DNA of 64,000 nucleotides from CBDCYS01 sp965226245 (lineage in GTDB: Bacteria > Acidobacteriota > Terriglobia > Bryobacterales > UBA6623), in the NCBI GenBank assembly GCA_965226245.1, contig CBDDCL010000015.1, forward strand, positions 5,828,001 through 5,892,000, in the 5' to 3' direction. The notes beneath the pieces were generated by a model, which searched no databases, was not told the DNA's origin, and saw nothing but the letters and a program-made list of their open reading frames with translations. Below are positions 9,671-17,866 of this stretch, piece by piece; position 1 is the stretch's first letter; every line of letters begins with the position of its first letter. A program made the position numbers and the translations under genes.

Positions 9671-10177
9671 CTACATATTCCGCGGGTCGATCCCGCGCAT
9701 GGCGGCAACCTGGCTCTTCTCGCGAAGCTGTCCCAGCGCTTCGAAGGTCGCCTTGATCACGTTGTGCGGATTCTTCGAACCGATCGACTTCGTCAGAACA
9801 TTTTGGATGCCCGCGGCTTCGACGACCGCTCGCACGGCGCCACCGGCGATCGTGCCCTTACCGGCCCTGGCCGGCTTGAGCAGTACGCGGCCGGCGCCGA
9901 AAATGCCAAGCACTTCGTGGGGAATCGTGTGGCCGAGGACATTCACCTTGACCAGATTCTTCTTCGCTTTCTCGATTGCCTTGCGGATCGCCGAGGGCAC
10001 TTCCTTGGCTTTGCCTTTGGCGTAGCCGACAACATGCTTCGCCGGGTCGCCGACGACCACCAGGGCCGTGAAGCTCAGATTCTTGCCCCCTTTGACCACC
10101 TTGGTAACGCGGTTGATGTTGACAACCTGGTCTTTCAGATTTAATTCCGCCGGATTTATGATTTGCGTTTGGCTCAT
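9671..10177 (-). CDS. rpsE: 30S ribosomal protein S5
   Basis: The start at 10177 (MSQTQIINPAELNLKDQVV) gives a 168-residue S5. The open frame runs further upstream over rplR but without conserved residues. The double-stranded RNA-binding N-terminal domain (VVNINRVTKVVKGGKNLSF) and C-terminal VLTKSIGSKNPHNVIKATFE are present. S5 contributes to decoding accuracy and mRNA helicase activity at the entry tunnel. Confidence 0.97.
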   Translation of the reverse strand: MSQTQIINPAELNLKDQVVNINRVTKVVKGGKNLSFTALVVVGDPAKHVVGYAKGKAKEVPSAIRKAIEKAKKNLVKVNVLGHTIPHEVLGIFGAGRVLLKPARAGKGTIAGGAVRAVVEAAGIQNVLTKSIGSKNPHNVIKATFEALGQLREKSQVAAMRGIDPRNM

Positions 10178-10205
10178 GGACTCGCTTTCGCTTCCTAGAG
10201 GCCGC

Positions 10206-10568
10206 CTAAAACTCCAGACCGCCCTTGCGCGCCGACTCCGCCAGCGCTTTGACCCGTCCGTGGTAGAGATGTCCGCCACGGTCAAAGACCACTCTCTTGA
10301 CGCCCGCTTTCGCGGCGCGCTTGGCGATCCTCTTGCCAACATCCTGGGCGGCGGCGATATTGCCGCCCGATTTGACGCCGGAGTCTTTGTCCAGCGTGCA
10401 CGCCGAGGCGATCGTCTTTCCCGCCGAATCGTCGATCAACTGCGCGTAGACATGCTTCAGCGAACGATACACGGCTAGCCGCGGCGTCTCGGCCGAACCT
10501 GTTAACCGCTTGCGAATTCGCCGGTGAATTCTCAGCCGCCGCTCTCGTCTCGATGGAGGACTATACAT
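10206..10568 (-). CDS. rplR: 50S ribosomal protein L18
   Basis: This 120-residue protein has a basic N-terminus (RRERRLRIHRRIRKRLTG), then RLAVYRSLKHVYAQLIDD and ends VKALAESARKGGLEF, matching L18. It binds 5S rRNA together with L5. It stands 66 bp after rplF and 28 bp before rpsE. Confidence 0.97.
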   Translation of the reverse strand: MYSPPSRRERRLRIHRRIRKRLTGSAETPRLAVYRSLKHVYAQLIDDSAGKTIASACTLDKDSGVKSGGNIAAAQDVGKRIAKRAAKAGVKRVVFDRGGHLYHGRVKALAESARKGGLEF

Positions 10569-10634
10569 CCCTTTATTACCCCAACTCGTTTACTGCAACT
10601 GATGACGGTTCCGCGCCGCCCTGCTCTCAGCAGG

Positions 10635-11183
10635 CTAGGCGGCGGCTCCGGTCTTGCCTTCCTTCTTGCGCAGGATTTCGCCCGCGTAGCGTATTCCCTT
10701 GTTCTTGTACGGGTCCGGGGGCCGCAGCGCCCGAATCTTGGCGGCCGTCTGGCCGACCACCTGCTTGTCGATTCCCGAGACCGTAATGAGGGTCGTATTA
10801 CTGACCGCTTTTCCAACCTCGATCTCAATTCCTTCCGGCATCAGCAGCTCGATCGGATGCGAGAAACCCAGCAGAAAGACCACGACCCGGCCCGCGACTT
10901 GGGCGCGGTAGCCGATCCCGACGATTTCCAACTTCTTCGTGAACCCGCCGGTCACTCCAGTGACGGCGTTACTCGCCAAGCTCCGCGCCAGGCCGTGAAA
11001 GGCAGCGTGTTCATCACGGCCGCGGCTGGCGGTCAGCGTGGCGTCTTCCAACTTGAACTCGATTCCCGGCGGAATCGGGCAGATCAATACACCCTTTGGC
11101 CCTTGAACCTCTAGTTCACCGTCCTTGATCGTGACCTTGGCCCCGGCGGGTAGCGATATCGGCTTACTTCCAACTCTCGACAT
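10635..11183 (-). CDS. rplF: 50S ribosomal protein L6
   Basis: MSRVGSKPISLPAGAKVTI is the standard L6 opening. Two L6 repeats follow, and near the C-terminus is the conserved IRALRPPDPYKNKGIRYAGE block. It has 182 residues. L6 lies near the GTPase-associated region of the 50S subunit. It is 6 bp downstream of rpsH. Confidence 0.98.
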   Translation of the reverse strand: MSRVGSKPISLPAGAKVTIKDGELEVQGPKGVLICPIPPGIEFKLEDATLTASRGRDEHAAFHGLARSLASNAVTGVTGGFTKKLEIVGIGYRAQVAGRVVVFLLGFSHPIELLMPEGIEIEVGKAVSNTTLITVSGIDKQVVGQTAAKIRALRPPDPYKNKGIRYAGEILRKKEGKTGAAA

Positions 11184-11189
11184 AGGCGT

Positions 11190-11585
11190 CTACTGGACGT
11201 TACAGATAATCTCCCCGCCAACTCCCGCCTGGCGAGCCTGCTTACCGGTCATCACTCCCTTGGAGGTCGTCAGGATATTGATACCCATTCCCCCGATCAC
11301 TCGGGGGATTTTCTTTGAACCCGTGTAAACCCGTCGTCCGGACTTTGAGACCCTCTGGATGCGGGTCGCGATCGGCGAGTGGTCGGGATTGTACCGCAGG
11401 TAGATCTTGATCGTCTTCTTGTAGTCGTCCTCGGCGACACGGTAGTTGGCAATGTAGCCTTCTTCCTTCAGGATGCGCGCAATTTCGATCTTGATCTTGG
11501 AAGCGGGGATCTCTACCTTGTTATGCTTGGCGCCCAGAGCGTTGCGGATGCGGGTCAGCATATCTGCAATCGGATCAGTTAGCAT
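11190..11585 (-). CDS. rpsH: 30S ribosomal protein S8
   Basis: The start at 11585 (MLTDPIADMLTRIRNALGAK) restores the conserved S8 N-terminus; the frame extends 12 codons upstream without similarity. The protein ends GKQARQAGVGGEIICNVQ, for 131 residues. S8 binds helix 21 of 16S rRNA and is the classical autogenous repressor of spc operons. Any such target at rplE in this genome was not demonstrated. Confidence 0.97.
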   Translation of the reverse strand: MLTDPIADMLTRIRNALGAKHNKVEIPASKIKIEIARILKEEGYIANYRVAEDDYKKTIKIYLRYNPDHSPIATRIQRVSKSGRRVYTGSKKIPRVIGGMGINILTTSKGVMTGKQARQAGVGGEIICNVQ

Positions 11586-11614
11586 TCTGTTAATTCCTTT
11601 GTGCCGGAGCTGAT

Positions 11615-11800
11615 CTACCAACTGCTCTTCATGACTCCGGGCAACTCACCGAGCAAAGCCAGATCACGAAAACAGATGCGGCAAAGCTTGAACTTCCTGA
11701 TGTAGCCGCGCGGGCGCCCGCATCGCAGACAGCGGTTACGAAGCCGAACCTTAAATTTGGGCTTCTTCAGCTCCCTGACAATCTTTGCAATTCTCGCCAT
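11615..11800 (-). CDS. rpsN: 30S ribosomal protein S14 (short zinc type)
   Basis: The start at 11800 (MARIAKIVRELKKPKFKVRL) gives the 61-residue zinc-binding S14. Its ligands are the two CxxC pairs CLRC and CRIC around residues 24-43. It ends LGELPGVMKSSW as expected. The open frame upstream to 11872 comes from repeat-bearing intergenic sequence. A 200-bp gap separates it from rplE, the largest gap in this operon. Confidence 0.97.
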   Translation of the reverse strand: MARIAKIVRELKKPKFKVRLRNRCLRCGRPRGYIRKFKLCRICFRDLALLGELPGVMKSSW

Positions 11801-11850
11801 ATCTCCAAAACCTCGTTTCCGGCAGAGCTCTCCGCGAATTCTCCGGCCCG

Positions 11851-11979
11851 CCCTAATGCGGACGAGCCGCAACCAAAGAGGAGCGCGGCCACAATTGGAT
11901 GGAGCGCATTGAAGCGGCTAACCCCTCCCTCACGGTCGGGGCTCCGAATCTGGCTCCCGAATTTTCTGCCATGTTTTGC
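11851..11979 (+). repeat. Dispersed intergenic repeat, copy A (inside the spc operon)
   Basis: The segment from CCCTAATGCGGACGAGCC to TCTGCCATGTTTT recurs at 29901-30099 (same strand) and 61716-61845 (opposite strand). The best-kept core reads GAAGCGGCTAACCCCTCCCT followed by ACGGTCGGGGCTC. Copy A fills most of the 200-bp gap between rplE and rpsN, so it is transcribed within the ribosomal protein mRNA. It encodes no protein and carries no transposase. A REP- or MITE-like non-autonomous repeat is the likely identity. Confidence 0.85.
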
Positions 11980-12000
11980 AAGGATTTCACCATAGAGGCC

Positions 12001-12570
12001 CTAAGAAGCGCGGAACGGCATCCCCATCAACCGCAGCAGCGACAGCCCCTCCTGATCCGCTCTTGCGGTCGTGACCAGGGTCACGTTCATTCCCTTGACC
12101 TTTTCCACCTTCGAGTATTCGAGTTCCGGAAACACCAGGTGCTCGCGCAGCCCCAGCGTATAGTTGCCGCGGCCGTCGAAAGACTTCGCCGGAATGCCGC
12201 GAAAGTCCCGCACACGAGGCAAGGCAATGCTGATGAGGCGGTCGAGGAACTCATACATGCGGTCGCCGCGCAGCGTCACCGTCACTCCGATGGACACCCC
12301 TTCACGCAGCTTGAAGGCGGCGATCGACTTCTTGGCCTTGGTAATCACCGGCTTCTGCCCGCTAATCTGGGCCAGTTCTTTCGCGGCCCCGTCCAGCAGC
12401 CGGGAGTTCTGTATCGCTTCGCCCATGCCGATATTGATCTTGATCATGGCGATCTTGGGAATCGCCATCGGGCTCGAGTAGTTGAACTCCTTTTGAAGGG
12501 CCGGCCTCACTTCGTTTCGATACTTCTCTTTCAACCGCAGTGTCATGTTTCGTTTAACCGGTTCTTGCAT
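12001..12570 (-). CDS. rplE: 50S ribosomal protein L5
   Basis: The protein keeps the L5 blocks IPKIAMIKINIGMGEA, GQKPVITKAKKSIAAFKLRE, RGDRMYEFLDRLISIALPRV and DFRGIPAKSFDGRGNYTLG. At 189 residues it is close to the usual 180. L5 binds 5S rRNA and contacts P-site tRNA. The first eight residues (MQEPVKRN) are poorly conserved, so MTLRLKEKY is an alternative start. Confidence 0.97.
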   Translation of the reverse strand: MQEPVKRNMTLRLKEKYRNEVRPALQKEFNYSSPMAIPKIAMIKINIGMGEAIQNSRLLDGAAKELAQISGQKPVITKAKKSIAAFKLREGVSIGVTVTLRGDRMYEFLDRLISIALPRVRDFRGIPAKSFDGRGNYTLGLREHLVFPELEYSKVEKVKGMNVTLVTTARADQEGLSLLRLMGMPFRAS

Positions 12571-12631
12571 CCCCGGCGTATCTCCGACCCGCCGGCTTGC
12601 TGAATCGCAAGTTCGCCGGCTTCTTGTCTAG

Positions 12632-12958
12632 CTATTTCTTTTCGATCGGGTTGCCGCACTTTCCGCAAACCCTGGTTCGCCTTCCGTCGTCCTCGACGTG
12701 CGTGCCCGTCCGAACCGCTCCACAATTGGAGCAGACCAGCAAGACATTGGAGATGGCTATCGAGGCCTCGCTCTCGGCGATGCCACCTTTAATTTGGCGC
12801 TGGGGATTAGGCCGCACGTGCTTTTTCACCATCATGACGTGCTCGACCAGCAGCCGGCCGCGCTGGCGGTCGACCTCCAGCACGCGCCCTTGCTTGCCCT
12901 TATCCCGCCCGGCGATCACCTCGACGGTGTCTTCCTTGCGTATGGTCGTCTTCAACAT
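12632..12958 (-). CDS. rplX: 50S ribosomal protein L24 with C-terminal zinc-ribbon
   Basis: An L24/KOW domain opens the protein (IRKEDTVEVIAGRDKGKQGR). After the usual NVLL block come two Cys pairs, CSNC and CGKC, which should form a zinc ribbon, as in several bacterial phyla with C+ ribosomal proteins. It has 108 residues. L24 starts 50S assembly and lines the exit tunnel. It sits between rplN (37 bp) and rplE (61 bp). Confidence 0.97.
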   Translation of the reverse strand: MLKTTIRKEDTVEVIAGRDKGKQGRVLEVDRQRGRLLVEHVMMVKKHVRPNPQRQIKGGIAESEASIAISNVLLVCSNCGAVRTGTHVEDDGRRTRVCGKCGNPIEKK

Positions 12959-12995
12959 TTCAGATCAGAACTTCGCCTCTTCGCTCATTCAGCCG

Positions 12996-13364
12996 CTAGA
13001 GAACTTCCGGCGCCAGCGAGACGATCTTCATAAATCTCTTGTCACGCAGCTCGCGGGCTACGGGGCCGAACACGCGCGTGCCGACAGGCTCTCCGAGATC
13101 GGTGACCAAAACCGCCGCGTTCGTGTCGAAGCGGATGTAGGTGCCATCCCGCCGCCGCGTCTCCTTGCGCGTCCTCACAATCACGGCACGAACGACCTGT
13201 CCCTTTTTGACGTTCGAGTCGGGGGTCGCCTCCTGCACCGACGCCATTACGACGTCGCCCAAGCCGGCCTTGGGGCCCGTATCACCGCCTCGCGGGAGAA
13301 TACAGCGCAAGCGCCGCGCGCCGGAATTATCGGCGACTTCAAGCCGTGTGCGCGAACCAATCAT
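12996..13364 (-). CDS. rplN: 50S ribosomal protein L14
   Basis: The start at 13364 (MIGSRTRLEVADNSGARRL) gives a normal 122-residue L14, and its ATG overlaps the rpsQ stop (ATGA). The longer open frame to 13487 lies over rpsQ. VRAVIVRTRKETRRRDGTYI and TRVFGPVARELRDKRFMKIV are conserved. L14 forms inter-subunit bridges at the 50S interface. Confidence 0.98.
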   Translation of the reverse strand: MIGSRTRLEVADNSGARRLRCILPRGGDTGPKAGLGDVVMASVQEATPDSNVKKGQVVRAVIVRTRKETRRRDGTYIRFDTNAAVLVTDLGEPVGTRVFGPVARELRDKRFMKIVSLAPEVL

Positions 13365-13693
13365 GAGCCAGAGCTTCCTTTCCCACTCGCGGCTCCGGCC
13401 GGGCTGGCTTCCGGGGCACCGGCGCGCTGCGGTTTCCAAATTACCTCGCTGAGCCGCCATCGCTTCAGTTTGCTGATGGGACGACACTCGACGATCGAAA
13501 CGCGGTCCCCCACCTGAGCCAGCTCCTTTTCATCGTGGGCGTAGAACTTACTCCTGCGGGTAACGATTCGCCGGTAAAGCGGATGAGCCACCCTGCGCTT
13601 CACCTCGACCACGATCGTCTTCGCCATTTTCGCGGACACCACCAGGCCCACCTTTTGATTCCCGCGCGTCACAAGCTGCTCAGACACCGCCAT
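13361..13693 (-). CDS. rpsQ: 30S ribosomal protein S17 with extended tail
   Basis: From MAVSEQLVTRGNQKVGLVVS the protein follows S17: KTIVVEVKRRVAHPLYRRIV, then HDEKELAQVGDRVSIVECRP and ISKLKRWRLSEVI. It has 110 residues, about 25 more than the core. The extra is a low-complexity Ala/Ser/Gly tail from about residue 88. It lies 7 bp after rpmC and overlaps rplN by 4 bp. Confidence 0.97.
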   Translation of the reverse strand: MAVSEQLVTRGNQKVGLVVSAKMAKTIVVEVKRRVAHPLYRRIVTRRSKFYAHDEKELAQVGDRVSIVECRPISKLKRWRLSEVIWKPQRAGAPEASPAGAASGKGSSGS

Positions 13694-13700
13694 ATCCCCT

Positions 13701-13916
13701 CTATCCTGACTCTGCCGCTTCACCCGGCGTGGCCGTACGCTCTCGTTCCACCGTCAGCATGCGGGCCAAATCCTTCTTGGCCGAGCGGTACTTCTTGACG
13801 CTGTCGGACTGGCCCATCTTGATCTGAAAACGAAGGCGAAAAACTTGCTCTTTCGTCTCTTGCTGCTTTGCCGCCAGCTCGTCGGGGCCAAGTTCGCGTA
13901 TCTCCTCGGCCTTCAT
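13701..13916 (-). CDS. rpmC: 50S ribosomal protein L29
   Basis: This 71-residue two-helix protein begins MKAEEIRELGPDELAAKQQE and contains LRFQIKMGQSDSVKKYRSAK, where L29 normally has KNTSRIREVRRDIAR-like sequence. L29 surrounds the polypeptide exit and helps to dock trigger factor. It overlaps the rplP stop by 4 bp. Confidence 0.96.
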   Translation of the reverse strand: MKAEEIRELGPDELAAKQQETKEQVFRLRFQIKMGQSDSVKKYRSAKKDLARMLTVERERTATPGEAAESG

Positions 13917-14329
13917 ATCAGCCCCCCGGAATGGCGGCTTACGAAGCGGGTCGGAATGCTCAACTTCTGGGCCGCCAGATGCATCGCCCGTTGCGCCATG
14001 GCCTCGGGAACACCTTCCATTTCAAACATCATGCGGCCGGGCTTGACGACAGCCACCCACTGCTCGGGCGCGCCTTTGCCCTTCCCCATGCGCGTCTCCG
14101 GCGGTTTCTTGGTGATCGACTTGTCAGGGAATATTCGGATCCACAACTTGCCGCCCCGCTTGATGTGACGATTCATGGCCACGCGAGCGGCCTCGATCTG
14201 GCGGTCGGTGACCCAGCCCGTCCCCATCGCCTTGAGTCCGTAGTCGCCAAACGACAAAGCCGAGCCCCGCCAAGCCTTTCCACGGCGCTTGCCGCGCTGC
14301 TGCTTGCGGAACTTGACCTTCTTGGGCAT
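13913..14329 (-). CDS. rplP: 50S ribosomal protein L16
   Basis: The start at MPKKVKFRKQQRGKRRGKAW matches L16; an ATG two codons upstream (14335) is an alternative. The blocks GGKLWIRIFPDKSITKKPPE, TRMGKGKGAPEQWVAVVKPG and AMHLAAQKLSIPTRFV are intact. It has 138 residues. L16 organises the A-site tRNA elbow region of the 50S. It overlaps rpmC by 4 bp and follows rpsC after 80 bp. Confidence 0.98.
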   Translation of the reverse strand: MPKKVKFRKQQRGKRRGKAWRGSALSFGDYGLKAMGTGWVTDRQIEAARVAMNRHIKRGGKLWIRIFPDKSITKKPPETRMGKGKGAPEQWVAVVKPGRMMFEMEGVPEAMAQRAMHLAAQKLSIPTRFVSRHSGGLI

Positions 14330-14409
14330 CAACATGGTTCAGTTCCTCGCTCGTGAGTCCTGCGTTTCAATTCTTTGTCCGCCAATCTTTATCCGCCAAC
14401 CGAAAAGTC

Positions 14410-15363
14410 TTACTTCGCGCCCTCGGGCTTCGCCGCTTGATCTTCCGTGTCTTTCGGCGCTTCCTTGGCCGCCTCCGAGGGCTGCTCCGCAGGCAGGGCG
14501 GCGGCGCCTGCCAACGGAGGCTGGACCGGAGCGGCGCCTTCGGCAACGGACACGGGAGCGGCCAGCGGCGGCGGCGCGGGAGCGGCCCCTTCGCCGGGCG
14601 CTGCTTGCTGGCGGCTGCGGTCGCCCGCGCGGGCGGCCCGGATGCGCTCGCGTTCCCTTTCGGCCGCGCTGCGAGCTTCACGGCGCCGCGCCGGCTCCAG
14701 CTCCTCGATCTCACCCGGCGCGCGCGACAGACCCTTGCGGTCCAAAATATCGCCCTTATAAATCCAGCACTTCACGCCAATCACTCCATAGGTCGTGAAT
14801 GCCTCCGAAAAGCCGTAGTCGATGTCAGCGCGGAGGGTCTGCAACGGCAGACGTCCCTGCAGATACCATTCACTGCGGGCAATCTCCTTGCCGTTGAGCC
14901 GGCCCGCCACCCAAACCTTGATTCCTTTGCAGCCGAATCGAAGAGCCGAATCAACCGCTTTGCGCATGGCGCGGCGGAAGGCGACACGCTTGACGATCTG
15001 CAACGCAACCGACTCGGAGACAAGCTGAGCGTCGAGCTCGGGCCGGTGCACTTCCTGAATGTCGATGTAGATTTCGCGCTTGGTGCTGTCCTGCAGCTCT
15101 TGCTTGAGCTTCTCGATCTCGGAGCCGCGCCGGCCGATAATGATGCCGGGGCGTGCCGTTCGAATCGTAATACGCAGGCGATTACCGGGGCGATCAATCT
15201 CGATCGAGCTGATACCGGCGGCCTTGAGCCGGCGCCGAAGCTGGTCCTTGAGTTTGAGATCCTCGTGAAGCAACGTGGCATAGCCTTGTTTCGCGAACCA
15301 GCGCGAACGCCAAGGCTTGGTGTAGCCCAGCCGAAATCCGTAGGGGTGTACTTTCTGTCCCAT
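14410..15363 (-). CDS. rpsC: 30S ribosomal protein S3 with long low-complexity C-terminal extension
   Basis: Residues 1 to about 215 are a complete S3: MGQKVHPYGFRLGYTKPWRS, a KH domain with RPGIIIGRRGSEIEKLKQEL, and the C-terminal IDYGFSEAFTTYGVIGVKCW block. It continues to 317 residues with an Arg/Glu-rich helix-like stretch and then an Ala/Pro/Glu-rich tail. S3 forms part of the mRNA entry tunnel. The tail is probably disordered and surface exposed; its role is unknown. rplV is 8 bp upstream. Confidence 0.97.
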   Translation of the reverse strand: MGQKVHPYGFRLGYTKPWRSRWFAKQGYATLLHEDLKLKDQLRRRLKAAGISSIEIDRPGNRLRITIRTARPGIIIGRRGSEIEKLKQELQDSTKREIYIDIQEVHRPELDAQLVSESVALQIVKRVAFRRAMRKAVDSALRFGCKGIKVWVAGRLNGKEIARSEWYLQGRLPLQTLRADIDYGFSEAFTTYGVIGVKCWIYKGDILDRKGLSRAPGEIEELEPARRREARSAAERERERIRAARAGDRSRQQAAPGEGAAPAPPPLAAPVSVAEGAAPVQPPLAGAAALPAEQPSEAAKEAPKDTEDQAAKPEGAK

Positions 15364-15371
15364 GAAGCCGC

Positions 15372-15731
15372 CTATTCGCTCTCTTGCCCGGTTTCGCTCC
15401 GCTGATCGGAGACAGTCACGACGATGTGGGCCATGGGATGCCGGTAGCGGTGCCCCCGTCCCATCGCCGCCGGCCGCATGCGGTAGAGCCGCGGCCCTTC
15501 GTTCACGTATGCCTCGGAAACCACGAGTTCGTCCACGTCCACGTCGCCGGTATTCTCGGCATTCGCAATCGCCGAACGCAGCAGCTTCTCCAAGCGCGGG
15601 GCGACGCGCTTGTTCGTTTCCCTTAGAATCGTCAGAGCGTCGGAGGCGCTGCGGCCCCGAATCAGATCGACGACCAAACGGGCCTTCTGGGGCGAAAGCC
15701 GGGCGTAATTTAATTTTGCCGTTGCCTGCAT
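15372..15731 (-). CDS. rplV: 50S ribosomal protein L22
   Basis: This 119-residue protein has LSPQKARLVVDLIRGRSASD near its N-terminus and the extended hairpin end MRPAAMGRGHRYRHPMAHIV, both standard for L22. The hairpin lines the exit tunnel, where macrolide-resistance changes occur in other species. It lies 54 bp after rpsS and 8 bp before rpsC. Confidence 0.97.
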   Translation of the reverse strand: MQATAKLNYARLSPQKARLVVDLIRGRSASDALTILRETNKRVAPRLEKLLRSAIANAENTGDVDVDELVVSEAYVNEGPRLYRMRPAAMGRGHRYRHPMAHIVVTVSDQRSETGQESE

Positions 15732-15785
15732 CGCCTGTCTCTGCTCTTACTAGACCAGTTCCCTTCCCTGGCCGCGCTTTCCCTT

Positions 15786-16067
15786 CTAGGCCCTCGCCGA
15801 CTTAGCTCCGTGGCCGGCATGCCCCCGGTAGGTCCTGGTCGGCGCGAACTCTCCCAGCTTGTGTCCCACCATGTTTTCGGTCAGGAACACGGGAATGAAC
15901 TTGCGCCCGTTGTGGACGGCGATCGTATGACCGACCCATTCGGGAAGGATCGTCGAACGCCGCGACCACGTTTTGATGACCTTCTTTTCTTTCCGGGCAT
16001 CGTGAGCGGCTACCTTCTTCGCCAGATGGTCGTCGTAGAATGGTCCTTTTTTTAGCGAACGGCCCAT
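15786..16067 (-). CDS. rpsS: 30S ribosomal protein S19
   Basis: MGRSLKKGPFYDDHLAKKV and TWSRRSTILPEWVGHTIAVH with HKLGEFAPTRTYRGHAG identify S19 (93 residues). It sits in the 30S head with S13. It is 22 bp after rplB. Confidence 0.98.
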   Translation of the reverse strand: MGRSLKKGPFYDDHLAKKVAAHDARKEKKVIKTWSRRSTILPEWVGHTIAVHNGRKFIPVFLTENMVGHKLGEFAPTRTYRGHAGHGAKSARA

Positions 16068-16089
16068 GGATAAACTCTGCCTCTTCCAG

Positions 16090-16920
16090 CTACTTCTTAG
16101 CGCCCCGGCGGCTCACAATATACTTGTCCGTTCGGGGATTCTTCCTGGTCTTATGTCCGCGCGTCGGCACGCCCCAGGGGGTCACCGGATGCCGCCCTCC
16201 CGAGGTTTTCCCTTCTCCACCCCCATGAGGGTGATCGACCGGATTCATCGTCACGCCGCGATTGTGAGGACGCCGCCCCAGCCAGCGCGAGCGCCCGGCC
16301 TTACCCGAAGAGATGTTCCCGTGATCCACGTTACCGACTTGCCCGATCGTCGCCGCGCAATCAATCAGAACCCGCCGGATCTCGCCGGAGGGAAGCTTCA
16401 GCAGCGCATACCCGGCCTCTTTCGAAACCAGCCGAACTTCCGAGCCCGCCGCACGCGCCATCTGGCCGCCCTTACCCGGCCGCAGCTCGACGTTGTGGAC
16501 AATCGTTCCCGGCGGGATATTCCGAAGAGCCAGAGAATTGCCGACAAGAATATCCGCCTCCGGCCCCGACATCACCTTCATGCCGACCTTCAAGCCGGTC
16601 GGCTGCAAAATGTAGCGCTTTTCGCCATCCGCGTAGTTCAACAGCGCCAAATTCGCCGAGCGGTTCGGATCGTAGTCGATCGCGGCCACGACCGCCGGAA
16701 TACCGCCCTTGTCGCGCTTGAAATCGACGACCCGGTAGCGCTGCTTGTGGCCGCCGCCCCGAAACCGAATGCAGATCCGGCCTTTGCTGTTGCGGCCACC
16801 CGAACGCGTCTTGCCCTTGACAAGTCCTTTTTCCGGCTGGTCCCGCGTGATCTCCTCTCGCGAAACCGTTGTCTGGAAGCGCCTGGTCGGGGTCGTGGGC
16901 CGGTACGTTTTGATCGGCAT
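16090..16920 (-). CDS. rplB: 50S ribosomal protein L2
   Basis: This 276-residue L2 opens MPIKTYRPTTPTRRFQTTVS, has GGRNSKGRICIRFRGGGHKQ, and retains the catalytic-loop block MNPVDHPHGGGEGKTSGGRH near the C-terminus. L2 is essential for subunit association and peptidyl-transferase function. It lies 34 bp after rplW. Confidence 0.98.
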   Translation of the reverse strand: MPIKTYRPTTPTRRFQTTVSREEITRDQPEKGLVKGKTRSGGRNSKGRICIRFRGGGHKQRYRVVDFKRDKGGIPAVVAAIDYDPNRSANLALLNYADGEKRYILQPTGLKVGMKVMSGPEADILVGNSLALRNIPPGTIVHNVELRPGKGGQMARAAGSEVRLVSKEAGYALLKLPSGEIRRVLIDCAATIGQVGNVDHGNISSGKAGRSRWLGRRPHNRGVTMNPVDHPHGGGEGKTSGGRHPVTPWGVPTRGHKTRKNPRTDKYIVSRRGAKK

Positions 16921-16954
16921 ATAAGTAAGATCGCCTTCTAAAACTCTCTGAGAC

Positions 16955-17242
16955 CTATATCTGGGCGTATTCGACCATCTTCTCGCCCTGTTTCAGCTTC
17001 ACGTACGCTTTTTTCCAGCTCGGGCGATAGCCGAAATAGCGGCCGCGCCGCCGCATCTTGCCGGCATAGTTGGCCGTGCGAACTTCAGCAACGTTGACCT
17101 TGAATATCTTGTGAACCGCGTTCTTGATATCGTTCTTGGTGGCTTTCGGGTGAACCCGAAAACACATCGTGAGCTGCAGAGCGCGAATCTCTTCGGCCTT
17201 CTCGGTAATTAGAGGCCCTCGAATCACTTCGTAGGGAGTCAT
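16955..17242 (-). CDS. rplW: 50S ribosomal protein L23
   Basis: From MTPYEVIRGPLITEKAEEIR the 95-residue protein follows L23, with FRVHPKATKNDIKNAVHKIF and RRRGRYFGYRPSWKKAYVKL. L23 at the tunnel exit docks trigger factor and SRP. Its ATG overlaps the rplD stop (ATGA). The six codons upstream of this start are not conserved. Confidence 0.97.
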   Translation of the reverse strand: MTPYEVIRGPLITEKAEEIRALQLTMCFRVHPKATKNDIKNAVHKIFKVNVAEVRTANYAGKMRRRGRYFGYRPSWKKAYVKLKQGEKMVEYAQI

Positions 17243-17862
17243 CGCAGCACCTCGCAGCACTTCACCGCCGCGGACTCGGAAACGATAACCGACTTATGCC
17301 CCAGCAAATGATAAGGATGGACATCACGGCCCGCCATCAAAGTGACACCCGGGATATTCCGGCTCGACAATCTCAGATTCTCGTTGTCCGCATCATCCAG
17401 CAACAGGACCGTCTCCTCGGCCTCCAGCCGGCCTAATACTTGGGAAAACTCTTTCGTTTTCGAACTCGCCAGCTCGAAGTCCTTGACAACCTTTACAGCG
17501 CCGTCGGCCAGCCGCGCCGACAATGCCGACCGCAAGGCTCCCAGCACCATCTTCCGCGGCAAGTGATAGCTGTAGTCCCGAGGCCGCGGCCCATGAACCG
17601 TGCCGCCGCCGCGCCACAGCGGCGAGCGGATGGAACCGACCCTCGCCCTGCCAGTACCCTTCTGCCTCCAGGGCTTGCGGCCGCCTCCGCGGACCTCGCC
17701 GCGCTCCTTGGTCTTATGAGTTCCCGCGCGGCGGCCGGCCCGGTAGTGGTGAACGGCTTGATAGATCAGCCCTTCATTCACTTCCACCCCAAACACCTCG
17801 TCCGCCAGCTCCAGAGAGCCCACGACGTTGTTCTCGAGGTCAACTACGTCTACCTTCGGCAT
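17239..17862 (-). CDS. rplD: 50S ribosomal protein L4
   Basis: The start at MPKVDVVDLENNVVGSLEL (17862) gives a 207-residue L4; 20 codons of unconserved open frame lie upstream. RAGTHKTKERGEVRGGGRKP and GTGRARVGSIRSPLWRGGG form the tunnel-lining loop. L4 regulates the S10 operon in enterobacteria; no equivalent leader was verified here. rplC is 4 bp upstream. Confidence 0.97.
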   Translation of the reverse strand: MPKVDVVDLENNVVGSLELADEVFGVEVNEGLIYQAVHHYRAGRRAGTHKTKERGEVRGGGRKPWRQKGTGRARVGSIRSPLWRGGGTVHGPRPRDYSYHLPRKMVLGALRSALSARLADGAVKVVKDFELASSKTKEFSQVLGRLEAEETVLLLDDADNENLRLSSRNIPGVTLMAGRDVHPYHLLGHKSVIVSESAAVKCCEVLR

Positions 17863-17866
17863 GACC

